From the NCBI GenBank assembly GCA_016125075.1, contig WGMO01000014.1, positions 62,001 to 126,000 of the forward strand: 64,000 nt of DNA, in the 5' to 3' direction. Made by a program: the position numbers and the translations under genes. A model generated the notes under the pieces. It was not told where the DNA came from and searched no databases. It worked only from the letters and a program-made list of their open reading frames with translations. Each line of letters opens with the position of its first letter. Position 1 is the stretch's first letter. Shown in pieces: positions 1-9,266 of the stretch. The stretch comes from Terrimonas sp. (GTDB taxonomy: Bacteria; Bacteroidota; Bacteroidia; Chitinophagales; Chitinophagaceae).

Positions 1-782
1 GGGGAATTGACTACCTGAAATATGACTGGCGGCTGGAACTGCCTTCAGCCATTCGCATGTCAGAATCCCTGAAGAACTCCGGAAGGGATATCCTGTACAG
101 CCTTTCTAATTCTGCATCCTTTGAATTTGCAAAAGACTGGGCAAGGATTTCAAATATGTGGCGAACCGGCCCGGATATCAGGGATAGCTGGACGAGTTTA
201 TATATATCTGCATTTACCATCGACAAATGGGCTCCTTTTGGTGGCCCCGGTCATTGGAATGATCCTGATATGCTGATTGTCGGGAATGTATCAACAGGAA
301 TGGCCCTGCATCCGACAAGATTAACTCCGGATGAGCAGTACAGTCATGTCAGTATTTATTGTTTACTGGCGGCACCCCTGATGATCGGTTGCCCTATTGA
401 ACAGTTGGACCCTTTTACGCTTAACCTTCTTACCAATGCCGAGATCATTGCAGTAGACCAGGACCCGCTTGGCCAACCGGGAAGACTGGTTTTGGAAGAA
501 AATGGCATACAGGTGTGGAGGAGGACATTGCAAGATGGATCTTTTGCTGTGGGCTTATTCAATACGGATGATTTTGGAAAGACCCCACAATCATTTTTCC
601 GGTGGGGAGATGAAAAGCCGAAAGAGTATGAGTTGGATTTTTCTGCATTGGGCCTACAGGGAAAATGGGATACCCGGGACCTCTGGCGGCAAAAAGACCT
701 GGGAGTTTTTTCCGGATCTTTTAAAACGGAGATTCCGCATCATGGCGTGGTGATGTTGAGGTTGTTTCCTGAAATAAATTGA
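1..782 (+). CDS. GH27 alpha-galactosidase, C-terminal part (cut by window edge)
   Basis: The reading frame is already open at base 3 and ends with TGA at 780-782, so this is the 3' part of a longer gene. It encodes the second half of a GH27 barrel and the C-terminal beta-sandwich. The nucleophile motif YLKYDW is read at the very start (Asp codon 24-26) and the acid/base motif RTGPDIRDSW follows (first Asp codon 174-176). The signature GGPGHWNDPDM is also present. The product should release alpha-linked galactose (or a related sugar) from oligosaccharides, probably in the periplasm. It is a close paralogue of the GH27 domain of the gene at 7166-9223, sharing long identical blocks. A GH106 gene follows after about 100 A/T-rich bases. 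Its N-terminal domains cannot be seen. Confidence 0.93.
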   Translation, partial: GIDYLKYDWRLELPSAIRMSESLKNSGRDILYSLSNSASFEFAKDWARISNMWRTGPDIRDSWTSLYISAFTIDKWAPFGGPGHWNDPDMLIVGNVSTGMALHPTRLTPDEQYSHVSIYCLLAAPLMIGCPIEQLDPFTLNLLTNAEIIAVDQDPLGQPGRLVLEENGIQVWRRTLQDGSFAVGLFNTDDFGKTPQSFFRWGDEKPKEYELDFSALGLQGKWDTRDLWRQKDLGVFSGSFKTEIPHHGVVMLRLFPEIN

Positions 783-881
783 TTGGCAATATTTAAATTA
801 ATTCAATAATATATATCTGATGATAGAGTTGAGTGATGAAAATAAAAATATCCTGAAAGAACAAAATAAAAGATATCAATC

Positions 882-3818
882 ATGAAATTTTCAACCTTAC
901 CCGGCATCTTTTTTTTACTATTGGTTTGTAGCAATACTTACTGCCAGCAAATTAGTACCGGGGCCAATTACACTTCCTTAAAAGAAAATTTCAAAAACCC
1001 TCCTTCAATTTATGGTACAAACTGTTGGTGGTGGTGGCTCAATAGCCATGTGAACAAAGCAGCCATCACTAAAGACCTGGAAGCCATGAAATCAAGGCAT
1101 TTCCAGGGAGCTATGATTTTTGATGCCGGTGGTCAAAATCAACGCGGCAATAAAGATATTCCCGGCGGTCCTTTGTTTGGGTCAGACAAGTGGAATGAAT
1201 TGTTTGTTTTTGCCCTTGACGAAGCAAAAAGGCTTGGACTGGAAATTGGATTTAATATACAAAGTGGCTGGAATTTGGGAGGCCCCCGTGTAACGCCACA
1301 ATACACGGCAAAGCAAATTGTGTATACCGAAACGAAAGTAAAGGGACCCCAAAGGATAACAACTAAAATAGAAAAACCGTCCGTGCGTTATGACTTTTAT
1401 AAAGACATTGCGGTACTGGCGTTTCCTGTTAAGGAGACTTCCAGGACAGATCAGGTAATTACGGATCTGAATTTAAAACTTGGATATTCGGAGCTCGGAG
1501 GTTCTGCACCTGACACCCGTTTTTTGCTGGAAAATACTGCTCCTGATGACAGGAATCCTGGAAAGGAAACTACTTATATTTTAAAGAAAGAAGAAATAGT
1601 CGAGCTGACTTCAAAGGTTGATAAGGAAGGGAATCTTCAGTGGGAGGTTCCGGAAGGCGAGTGGAGTATTTTGCGTATTGGTTATACCTGCACAGTATCA
1701 CATGTTTCTACTTCAAGTGGGGATTGGCAGGGCAACGTTTTGGATTACATGAGCAAAGCGGCTTTTGATTTTTATTGGAACGATGTGGTGGGGCCTATTT
1801 TTAAGGCAGCGGGTGATCATGTAGGCACTACACTGAAATACATGGAAACCGACAGCTGGGAATGTGGCGGCATGAACTGGACAGATAATTTTTCTGAAGA
1901 ATTTCAACACTACCGGGGATACGACCTAAAAAACTATTTGCCAATTGTTGCAGGGTATATAATTGACGACATTAAAAATTCCAATGCTTTTTTGGCCGAC
2001 TTTAGAAAAACATTGGGTGACCTGGTTGCCTATAATCATTACGCGCGTTTTCAGGAATATGCACATAAATATAATATGGGCATACTGCCCGAATCGGCCG
2101 GTCCTCATGCCGGTCCGATGGACGGGATAAAAAATTATGGTTTTAGTGATATTGTAATGAGTGAATTCTGGTCGCCTTCTCAACACCGCCCCCTTCCGGA
2201 AAACCGTTTCTTTTTAAAGCAAGCATCTTCAGCAGCACATATTTATGGAAAAAAAATTGTAGGTGCAGAATCATTTACCTCCATCGGGTCACATTGGAAA
2301 GATGAGCTTTGGCACGATCAAAAATCGGCATTTGACCATGAAATTTGTGCCGGATTGAACCGGATGTATTTTCACACTTTTACCAGTTCTCCTTCCGAAA
2401 TGGGCTTGCCGGGCCAGGAGTATTTTGCCGGAACGCATATAAATCCGCAGGTAACCTGGTGGAAACAGTCAGGACCATTTATTGATTACCTACATCGGAT
2501 CCAGTCAATCGTGCAGCAGGGTAAATTTGTTGCCGATGTGCTGTATTATTATGGTGACCATGTTCCCAATATTTTCCCTTATAAAAATGCAGATCCTGCC
2601 GGGGTGATGCCTGGTTTTGATTACGATGTAACAGACGAAACCGTATTTCTGCAATTACAAATGAAAGAGGGGAAAATAGTTGTTCCCGGAGGCATGGAAT
2701 ACCGTGTTTTAGTTTTGCCCGATCATAAAGTATTGTCTCTGGCAGTATTGGAAAAAGTGGAATCTCTCTTAAATCAAGGGGCTCATATAATCGGCTATAA
2801 ACCAGAAAGACTGGTTAGCCTCGCGGGGGGGGAAAAAGACCAAAAGCGGTTTCATGAACTGGCTGATAAGATCTGGGGGAACGAGATTTCAGCTAAAGGG
2901 GAAAAAAAATTCAATAAAGGACTATTATGTTGGGGCATTGCTGCAAGAGACTATCTTTTATCGAAAGATATACCTGCCGATTTTAATATCCTGGAGAACG
3001 ACAGCAAAACTGATTTTGATTACATTCATTATACCCTTGGCAAATCCGATATTTATTTTATCACCAATCAAACTACTGAAAGAAAAGAGATTAATTGTGT
3101 GTTCCGAGTGGCTGGCAAAGAGCCTGAATTGTGGGATGCACTATCAGGAGTGACCAGAAAAGCCTTTGCTTTTATACAAAAAAACGGGTTAACTACTGTT
3201 CCATTGTCCCTGGAACCATATGGTGCTATACTGGTGGTGTTTAATAACCGGATTAACAGGAATACCCAGGGTACAGCAAATAGTAATTATTTAAAGTATA
3301 AAAAAATACAGGAGATCAAAGGTGAATGGACCGTGAATTTCGATCCCAAATGGGGAGGGCCGGCTTCAGTCATATTTCCCGAGCTAACTGATTGGACCTT
3401 ACATGCCAATGAAGGAATTAAATACTATTCAGGCACTGCGGTTTATAACAAAAAATTCAATGTAAGTTTTGAACCACAAAAAGATGAAAAATATTTCCTT
3501 CAACTGGAAAGTGTAAAAGATGTTGGCATTGCTGAGATAAAAATCAATGGAAAAAATAAAGGTATTGTCTGGACCGCACCCTTTAGGGTTGAAATCAGTA
3601 ATGAACTGCAAAAGGGGGAGAATACATTGGAGATCAAAGTTATAAATTCCTGGTACAACCGGGTTGCAGGAGATGAGATATTTCCTGACAAAAAACATTA
3701 TACCCATACCAATATTGTGCTGATAAATGATTTCAGGGGAAGACCCAGAAAAGAGATACCGTTGGAACCCTCCGGGTTATTGGGGCCTGTTACGTTACAA
3801 GAGGCGTTGTTTGAATAA
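882..3818 (+). CDS. GH106-type alpha-L-rhamnosidase, secreted
   Basis: This 978-residue protein has an N-terminal signal peptide (about residues 1-21). It opens with the GH106-type start, a Trp-rich strand (NCWWWWLNSHVN) followed by a helix and a GAMIFDAGG strand. The motif VGAES (Glu463) is shared with the other two GH106-like proteins in this window and is a good candidate catalytic or metal-site glutamate. A C-terminal jelly-roll of the GH2 sugar-binding type covers about residues 810-960. The expected role is removal of terminal alpha-L-rhamnose from a complex polysaccharide. Family length (about 900-1100) fits. Base composition looks more A/T-rich than in neighbouring genes: several 60-base lines count near 30% G+C, which may point to separate acquisition. 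Substrate linkage cannot be told. Confidence 0.85.
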   Translation: MKFSTLPGIFFLLLVCSNTYCQQISTGANYTSLKENFKNPPSIYGTNCWWWWLNSHVNKAAITKDLEAMKSRHFQGAMIFDAGGQNQRGNKDIPGGPLFGSDKWNELFVFALDEAKRLGLEIGFNIQSGWNLGGPRVTPQYTAKQIVYTETKVKGPQRITTKIEKPSVRYDFYKDIAVLAFPVKETSRTDQVITDLNLKLGYSELGGSAPDTRFLLENTAPDDRNPGKETTYILKKEEIVELTSKVDKEGNLQWEVPEGEWSILRIGYTCTVSHVSTSSGDWQGNVLDYMSKAAFDFYWNDVVGPIFKAAGDHVGTTLKYMETDSWECGGMNWTDNFSEEFQHYRGYDLKNYLPIVAGYIIDDIKNSNAFLADFRKTLGDLVAYNHYARFQEYAHKYNMGILPESAGPHAGPMDGIKNYGFSDIVMSEFWSPSQHRPLPENRFFLKQASSAAHIYGKKIVGAESFTSIGSHWKDELWHDQKSAFDHEICAGLNRMYFHTFTSSPSEMGLPGQEYFAGTHINPQVTWWKQSGPFIDYLHRIQSIVQQGKFVADVLYYYGDHVPNIFPYKNADPAGVMPGFDYDVTDETVFLQLQMKEGKIVVPGGMEYRVLVLPDHKVLSLAVLEKVESLLNQGAHIIGYKPERLVSLAGGEKDQKRFHELADKIWGNEISAKGEKKFNKGLLCWGIAARDYLLSKDIPADFNILENDSKTDFDYIHYTLGKSDIYFITNQTTERKEINCVFRVAGKEPELWDALSGVTRKAFAFIQKNGLTTVPLSLEPYGAILVVFNNRINRNTQGTANSNYLKYKKIQEIKGEWTVNFDPKWGGPASVIFPELTDWTLHANEGIKYYSGTAVYNKKFNVSFEPQKDEKYFLQLESVKDVGIAEIKINGKNKGIVWTAPFRVEISNELQKGENTLEIKVINSWYNRVAGDEIFPDKKHYTHTNIVLINDFRGRPRKEIPLEPSGLLGPVTLQEALFE

Positions 3819-3911
3819 ACCTGAAATGCATAATTGATATTAATAAATGAAGAATACGATAAAATAAATCGCTTAAAAATCAAGAACAATGTTGTGGGAT
3901 AAAATATTGGT

Positions 3912-3968
3912 AAAATCGAAATTCCTAATCAGGGTGTTGTCTTGCTAAGGATGTTCCCAGTGCAGTAA
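3912..3968 (+). pseudogene. Relic of a GH27 C-terminus
   Basis: The 205-base gap between the GH106 gene and the next gene contains a short in-frame piece reading KIEIPNQGVVLLRMFPVQ and then TAA at 3966-3968. It lines up with the last residues of the two GH27 proteins here (KTEIPHHGVVMLRLFP and ETAIPFHGVVLLHM). A stop codon lies a few codons upstream in the same frame and no GH27 body precedes it. It is best read as the decayed tail of a third GH27 copy. The piece is short, so the call rests on the match to the local paralogues. Confidence 0.55.
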
Positions 3969-4023
3969 ACCGGGAGAAAGTTAGAAGACTCTTGTTTAAT
4001 AAAGTGAGATATAAAAATGAAAT

Positions 4024-5940
4024 ATGAAAAAAATATGCCAACTGTTTATCTTCTTGTCAGTATTCTGGTTCCAGGTACTTGCTCAAAACAATAATCGGTA
4101 CGCTATTCCTGAAATGCCAGACCCCGGTGCCCAAAAAACGGTCATGGAGCAGGATTGGCTGGCCCTTCAAAACACACCTCCCCGGATCAATGTCAGGGCC
4201 GGGTTTATGTTTTTACTGGATGCTCTCAATACGCATTTCTTAACTGCTGCACAAACCGAATGGTTGTTGAAAAAACTGAAGACAAGGGTCATTACCGATA
4301 AAACCTCTGAGCATTATGGCAACATGTATTGGGGATGGACGGAAGTGAATAATAATGTTGGGGATGGAAATAATGTACAGTTTAGTGTTCAATACGGGAT
4401 CCAAATAAAAATACTTTTTAATGACCGGTTGTCTGATCAGGCAAGAAAGACGCTGGATGAAATATTTCACCTGGCCCTGAACGGTGTCAGGAACCAGACC
4501 GTAAGGATCTCCTATACCAATATTCTGATCATGAAGATTTGGAACCTGGTGGCCCTGGGCCAGGTTTATCATGATCCAGCCGTGATCCGGGAAGGCCGTG
4601 CCCTTTTTGATCAATGGCTGCAACAAATTGCCCGCTACGGAAACAGGGAATATGACAGCCCCACCTATTGTGGAGTAGACCTGGAATCACTTTCGCTCCT
4701 GCATAAATATGCAGCCGATGAGGATATACGGGAAAGAGCCGCTGATGCATTACGGTTTTTCCTGACAGATATCAGTGCCCACTATCATGCAAGGGCCGGT
4801 ATTCTGGGTGGTGCCCATAGCCGTGATTATAACCGGGTTTTCAGCCGCGACCTCTTGGAAGAAAAATATATCAACCCCCTGCTAGGCGGGGAAAATCACA
4901 ATGATCACCTTTTTCACCAGGTTTGTTTTACAGCATTAAAAGAATTTGGCCTTACAAAAGAACAGAAATCCTTGATGCAGCAAAGCAACCGGTATATTGT
5001 ACAACGTTGGGATAGTTTACCCAATACCTATGCCAGCGAATATGTGGGAAATAAGTTTTCCATTGCTTCGTCCAACCAGGCCTATAGCCCGGATGATAAA
5101 CCATTCGTTATTTATCTCAGTAGCCCGGCAATACCGGCCATGCCGAATATTGCATACGTGGCAGAAGGAAGGGATGATCATTACGGTACCTGGTCGGCAG
5201 AGGGGAAAGGCGAAAAGATGAAAGCCCTGATGCCCCCCAATTATCCATCCAATGGAGGATGGAACAAGACCCGCCACTTGTCGCCGTTTATCCAAACGGC
5301 ACAAAACAGGAACGAGTTTGTGATGCTGGTATCGGGTACCAAGGATCATAACTGTATCTATGATTACCTGAATTCAACTATCATCCTGCCTAATACCTTT
5401 GATGAGATATGGCTGGGGAACCAGGAGACACCCGTCCCGGAAATAAACGGAAAGCAGGAATTGGATACCACCCAAACTTTTTTTGCCCGTTTTGAAGATG
5501 TAGCGATTGCTATCCGGCTGCTTTGGGATAATGCAGCAACGGGGGTTCGGCCTTTCCTCTATAATGACGGATTTGCCTATCATTCCGCAAGGGAATCCTT
5601 TGTGCTGAAAGATAACAAGGCACTCCGGATAACCTTAAGGCATCCCGATAATGGAAAGTTGGAAATGGCGATGTGGTGGAAAGTAGAGGAAGGGATAAAA
5701 ACGGAAGATGATTTTAAAAAGTTCCGGCAATCCATCCTGGAAACGCCGGTCAATATTTCCTATCAAAACGGGATTGCGGATATCGCTGTTATTACCCCGG
5801 CAGGGAAATTAGGCGTGAAGGCCGATCTCAAAAACAAAAAACGCCTGGACTATTATAACCCGGCTCCCGTACCACAGGACTTGCTATTCAATATTGATGG
5901 GGTGGATATCGGCAGGGCGATCATGAATAAATACAGGTAA
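4024..5940 (+). CDS. Secreted protein of unknown function, possible alpha/alpha-toroid lyase-like enzyme
   Basis: I do not recognise this 638-residue family. A clear signal peptide (about residues 1-20, ending VLAQ) is followed by a long helical region (about 30-330) with repeated aromatic and Gly motifs such as YGNMYWGWTEVNNN, REYDSPTYCGVD and GGAHSRDYNRVF. From about residue 340 the sequence becomes rich in beta strands. An alpha-toroid followed by a beta-sandwich is the layout of several polysaccharide lyase families, and His, Tyr, Asn and Arg in GGAHSRDYN could serve as active-site residues, but this is inference. It lies 74 bases before a GH105 gene, whose usual substrates are the unsaturated uronates released by lyases, which supports a lyase or hydrolase role. 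No known catalytic signature was identified. Confidence 0.8.
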   Translation: MKKICQLFIFLSVFWFQVLAQNNNRYAIPEMPDPGAQKTVMEQDWLALQNTPPRINVRAGFMFLLDALNTHFLTAAQTEWLLKKLKTRVITDKTSEHYGNMYWGWTEVNNNVGDGNNVQFSVQYGIQIKILFNDRLSDQARKTLDEIFHLALNGVRNQTVRISYTNILIMKIWNLVALGQVYHDPAVIREGRALFDQWLQQIARYGNREYDSPTYCGVDLESLSLLHKYAADEDIRERAADALRFFLTDISAHYHARAGILGGAHSRDYNRVFSRDLLEEKYINPLLGGENHNDHLFHQVCFTALKEFGLTKEQKSLMQQSNRYIVQRWDSLPNTYASEYVGNKFSIASSNQAYSPDDKPFVIYLSSPAIPAMPNIAYVAEGRDDHYGTWSAEGKGEKMKALMPPNYPSNGGWNKTRHLSPFIQTAQNRNEFVMLVSGTKDHNCIYDYLNSTIILPNTFDEIWLGNQETPVPEINGKQELDTTQTFFARFEDVAIAIRLLWDNAATGVRPFLYNDGFAYHSARESFVLKDNKALRITLRHPDNGKLEMAMWWKVEEGIKTEDDFKKFRQSILETPVNISYQNGIADIAVITPAGKLGVKADLKNKKRLDYYNPAPVPQDLLFNIDGVDIGRAIMNKYR

Positions 5941-6014
5941 CGAAGGGTAGAGACAGAAAATCATACCGGGTAAAATATTGTAATCAATTCAAGGCATCTT
6001 AAATACTAATACAA

Positions 6015-7166
6015 ATGGGACTGAGATTTAAAACGCTTATTACGGGAATGGGAATGTTGTTATCCCTTTCCCTTTTTTCGCAAAACTGGGTACATACCGT
6101 GGAAAGTTATGGAAGGGATGTTTTTATGCCCGCCGATAAGTATAAATGGGACTGGGGACAGGCTACCTTTTTGAATGCAGTTGTTCACCTGTATAATCAG
6201 GCACCAGCACAGGAAAAGGGAAAATACCTGGCCTATATTAAGACAGCGATGGATGCCACTTATGATGTGGCGAATGGCAAGCATCCCAATGCCGTGGCCT
6301 CAGGTCATGGGATGGCTTTCCTGGCCAGGGTAACAGGCGAAAAGAAATACCGCGATAAAGCGATGGCCATTTATGAAGATTACCTAAAAACACCCCGGGC
6401 GCCCAACGGCGGGATCTCGCACCGCGTGGAAACGGTAGAACTCTGGGACGACACCATCTATATGATCAGCATGTTCCTGCTGGAAATGTACCGGCTCACC
6501 GGGGATGAAAAATACATCGCCAGTTTTGTTGAACAGGTAAAAGCACACCGTGAAAAATTAGCTGATAACAAATGGGGGCTCTGGTATCACGGCTGGGATG
6601 CCGACAGTGAACCCTATGATGACAAATGCAGTATGTTGGGATGGCCCGACCCGGTTTCGCATCACAGCTCCCAGTTCTGGGGACGGGGTAATGGATGGGT
6701 GACGATGGCGCTCGCGGATGCTCTCCATACCATCCCCAAAAATTCGAAATACCGGAAAACACTCACAAAGGAATTTAAGAATATACTGATGAAACTCCCG
6801 GAGCTCCAGGATCCGAAAACCGGTCATTGGTTTCAGTTACCCATATACCCGGGCGACCCCGCAAATTTCCTGGAAAGTTCCTGTACCGCTATGTTTGGGT
6901 ACGCCATTACCTTGGGTCTTGATATGAAGCTGCTCAGGGAAGACAAATACAGACCTGTGGCCGACCTTGCCTATAAAGGCTTAGAGCAATACAGCCTGGT
7001 GAAAAAGACCGACAACTATTTTATTCCTGGCCAGGTATGCGGAGGCACCTGTATCGGCGATAAAAATTATTATTTCCAGCGGAAGATAACAGAAGGTACC
7101 CCATTTGGGATTGGTGCTTTTGTATTATTCGGATTAGCTTATCAACAATACAATAATCATAAGTAA
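6015..7166 (+). CDS. GH105 unsaturated rhamnogalacturonyl hydrolase-like protein
   Basis: This 383-residue protein has a signal peptide (about residues 1-22) and a single (alpha/alpha)6 domain typical of GH88/GH105. Diagnostic motifs are VELWDDTIYM, where Asp145/Asp146 match the catalytic Asp region of the family, and FWGRGNGWVTMALAD. These enzymes hydrate the 4,5-unsaturated uronic acid left by polysaccharide lyases and so release the next sugar, often rhamnose. Length is normal. Its stop codon overlaps the start of the following GH27 gene by one base (TAATG), so the two are probably translationally coupled. Because it is exported, it most likely works in the periplasm on oligosaccharides after lyase action. 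Confidence 0.9.
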   Translation: MGLRFKTLITGMGMLLSLSLFSQNWVHTVESYGRDVFMPADKYKWDWGQATFLNAVVHLYNQAPAQEKGKYLAYIKTAMDATYDVANGKHPNAVASGHGMAFLARVTGEKKYRDKAMAIYEDYLKTPRAPNGGISHRVETVELWDDTIYMISMFLLEMYRLTGDEKYIASFVEQVKAHREKLADNKWGLWYHGWDADSEPYDDKCSMLGWPDPVSHHSSQFWGRGNGWVTMALADALHTIPKNSKYRKTLTKEFKNILMKLPELQDPKTGHWFQLPIYPGDPANFLESSCTAMFGYAITLGLDMKLLREDKYRPVADLAYKGLEQYSLVKKTDNYFIPGQVCGGTCIGDKNYYFQRKITEGTPFGIGAFVLFGLAYQQYNNHK

Positions 7167-9223
7167 TGATGAACAAAATTTCCTTTACCAGCGCAGATGC
7201 CAGGCGGATGGCCTTTGGCTTTTTTCATACGTTGTTATTTCTTTGTTTGTTTCAAAACACAGAAGCCCAATCCCTGAAAAAAATATGGGTGGATGACCTG
7301 CCTGTCCAGGAATTTTCTTCGAGTATACGACCTGTGCAGGCAAAAACAAATTACACCCACGATTCCATCCTGATCGGCAGGGTTTATTATCCCCGGGGGA
7401 TTGGGGCGCAGTCGGTCTGTATCCTTTCCCTGCAACTCGACAGGCATGCAACCCGGTTTTCTGCCATGGTAGGGGCTGATGATAAAGGTAATACGGATAT
7501 ACCGATCCGGTTTTATGTGATCGGTGACCGGAAAATTCTTTTTGAAAGCGGGAAAATGAAAGTCGGTGATCCGGCAAGGAAAGTGGATGTGGATCTTACC
7601 GGAATTGTCCAGTTAGGACTACTGGTCACCGATGATATCGGGGGTATCAGGAATAAAAGAACGTATTGCAATTGGGCAAATGCCCAGTTAACCATGGAGG
7701 ACGACTATCAGCCTGGCCACCTGGCAAATGACGGTGAAAGGTATATCCTCACCCCGGCACCTGCCAGGACCCCGGTCATCAATGCTGCTTCCATATTCGG
7801 GGCAACACCGGGTAATCCATTTCTCTATACCATTGCCGCAACGGGAGAGCGCCCCATGAATTTTGATGCTGATGATCTGCCCGAAGGGCTTACGCTGGAT
7901 CACCAGACGGGTATCATCACCGGAAGGGTCATGCAAAGAGGCAATTATATAGCCACCATCAAAGCCAAAAATAATTTCGGCGAAGCCTCGAAAAGATTAA
8001 GGATTAAAATTGGTGATACCCTTGCGCTTACGCCACCCCTGGGCTGGAATGGATGGAATGCATTGGCAGGTATCCTGGATAAAGAGAAAGTAATGGTCTC
8101 TACCCATGCCATGGTGTCATCGGGTTTGATTAACCATGGGTGGTCCTATATCAATATTGACGATAGCTGGCAGGGAAAAAGGGAAGGACCCCTGAATGCC
8201 CTTCAACCCAACGAGAAATTTACTGATCTCAAAGGAATGGTCGATGAGATCCATGCCCTGGGATTAAAAGCCGGCATTTACTCCACTCCTTATATTTCCA
8301 GCTATGGAAGCTATCCCGGAGCTTCTTCGGACTTTCCCTATGGTGGAGAGACGCATGAGATCATTAAAAAAGACCGGCAATCCTTTATGCGTATCGGGAA
8401 ATACAGGTTTGAAAAAAACGATGCAAAACAAATGGCAGAATGGGGTTTTGATTTTTTAAAATATGACTGGCGGATCGATGTCAACTCTGCCGAGCGAATG
8501 TTTAATGCCCTGAAGCATTCGGGAAGGGATATGGTTTTCAGCTTATCCAACAATGCCCCTTTTGAACAGGTCAATGATTGGGTGCGGACTTCCAACATGT
8601 ACCGAACGGGGCCGGATATCCGGGATAGCTGGAACAGTCTTTATATGCTGGCTTTTACACTGGATAAATGGGGTCCTTATGGCGGACCCGGTCATTGGAA
8701 TGATCCCGACATGATGATCGTGGGCAATATGTCAACAGGTGCCAGTCTGCATCCCACCCGTTTGACCCCCGATGAACAATACAGCCATATCAGTATCTAC
8801 AGTTTGCTGGCCGCACCCATGCTGATCGGTTGCGAGCTTAATGATCTTGATTCTTTTACCCTGAATTTGCTTTCCAATGATGAAGTGATTATTGCCATCA
8901 ACCAGGATCCGCTTGGTAAACCCGCCAGGTTATTGGCGGAGGAGCAGGGCGTACAGGTTTGGGTAAAACCCCTTGAAGACGGATTCTATGCAGTCGGAAT
9001 GTTCAATACAGATAATTATGGCACAACACCTCAATCCTATTTCCGTTGGGGAGATGAAGCGCCAAAGCCATTCAAGTTGGATTTTAACAAGATCGGGTTA
9101 AAAGGAAAATGGAAACTGAGGGATGCCTGGCGACAAAAAGACCTGGGGGATTTTAATGGTAGATTCGAAACGGCCATTCCCTTTCATGGCGTGGTATTGC
9201 TCCACATGGAAAAATTACCGTAA
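7166..9223 (+). CDS. NPCBM - Ig-like - GH27 alpha-galactosidase
   Basis: This 685-residue protein has a signal peptide, an NPCBM-type carbohydrate-binding domain (about 38-155), a putative Ig/cadherin-like domain (about 195-285, with the pattern LPEGLTLDHQTGIITG) and then a GH27 catalytic domain starting at TPPLGWNGWNA (about 290). The nucleophile Asp434 lies in FLKYDW and the acid/base Asp484 in RTGPDIRDSW. A C-terminal beta-sandwich ends the protein. It should hydrolyse alpha-galactosides or a related linkage in the periplasm. It overlaps the GH105 gene by one base. Compared with the paralogue at 1-782 it carries one extra residue in the loop NDEVIIAINQD. That gene probably has the same upstream domains, which are out of view. 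Confidence 0.94.
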   Translation: MMNKISFTSADARRMAFGFFHTLLFLCLFQNTEAQSLKKIWVDDLPVQEFSSSIRPVQAKTNYTHDSILIGRVYYPRGIGAQSVCILSLQLDRHATRFSAMVGADDKGNTDIPIRFYVIGDRKILFESGKMKVGDPARKVDVDLTGIVQLGLLVTDDIGGIRNKRTYCNWANAQLTMEDDYQPGHLANDGERYILTPAPARTPVINAASIFGATPGNPFLYTIAATGERPMNFDADDLPEGLTLDHQTGIITGRVMQRGNYIATIKAKNNFGEASKRLRIKIGDTLALTPPLGWNGWNALAGILDKEKVMVSTHAMVSSGLINHGWSYINIDDSWQGKREGPLNALQPNEKFTDLKGMVDEIHALGLKAGIYSTPYISSYGSYPGASSDFPYGGETHEIIKKDRQSFMRIGKYRFEKNDAKQMAEWGFDFLKYDWRIDVNSAERMFNALKHSGRDMVFSLSNNAPFEQVNDWVRTSNMYRTGPDIRDSWNSLYMLAFTLDKWGPYGGPGHWNDPDMMIVGNMSTGASLHPTRLTPDEQYSHISIYSLLAAPMLIGCELNDLDSFTLNLLSNDEVIIAINQDPLGKPARLLAEEQGVQVWVKPLEDGFYAVGMFNTDNYGTTPQSYFRWGDEAPKPFKLDFNKIGLKGKWKLRDAWRQKDLGDFNGRFETAIPFHGVVLLHMEKLP

Positions 9224-9266
9224 GCACCGGTTTTTATTTATTGGGAATTGATAAATTGATCACATC

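Noticed and set aside
4240-4750. Overlapping minus-strand open frames opposite the unknown secreted protein
   Set aside because: They are antisense shadows of a gene with a good signal peptide and normal codon use, and have no recognisable domains.
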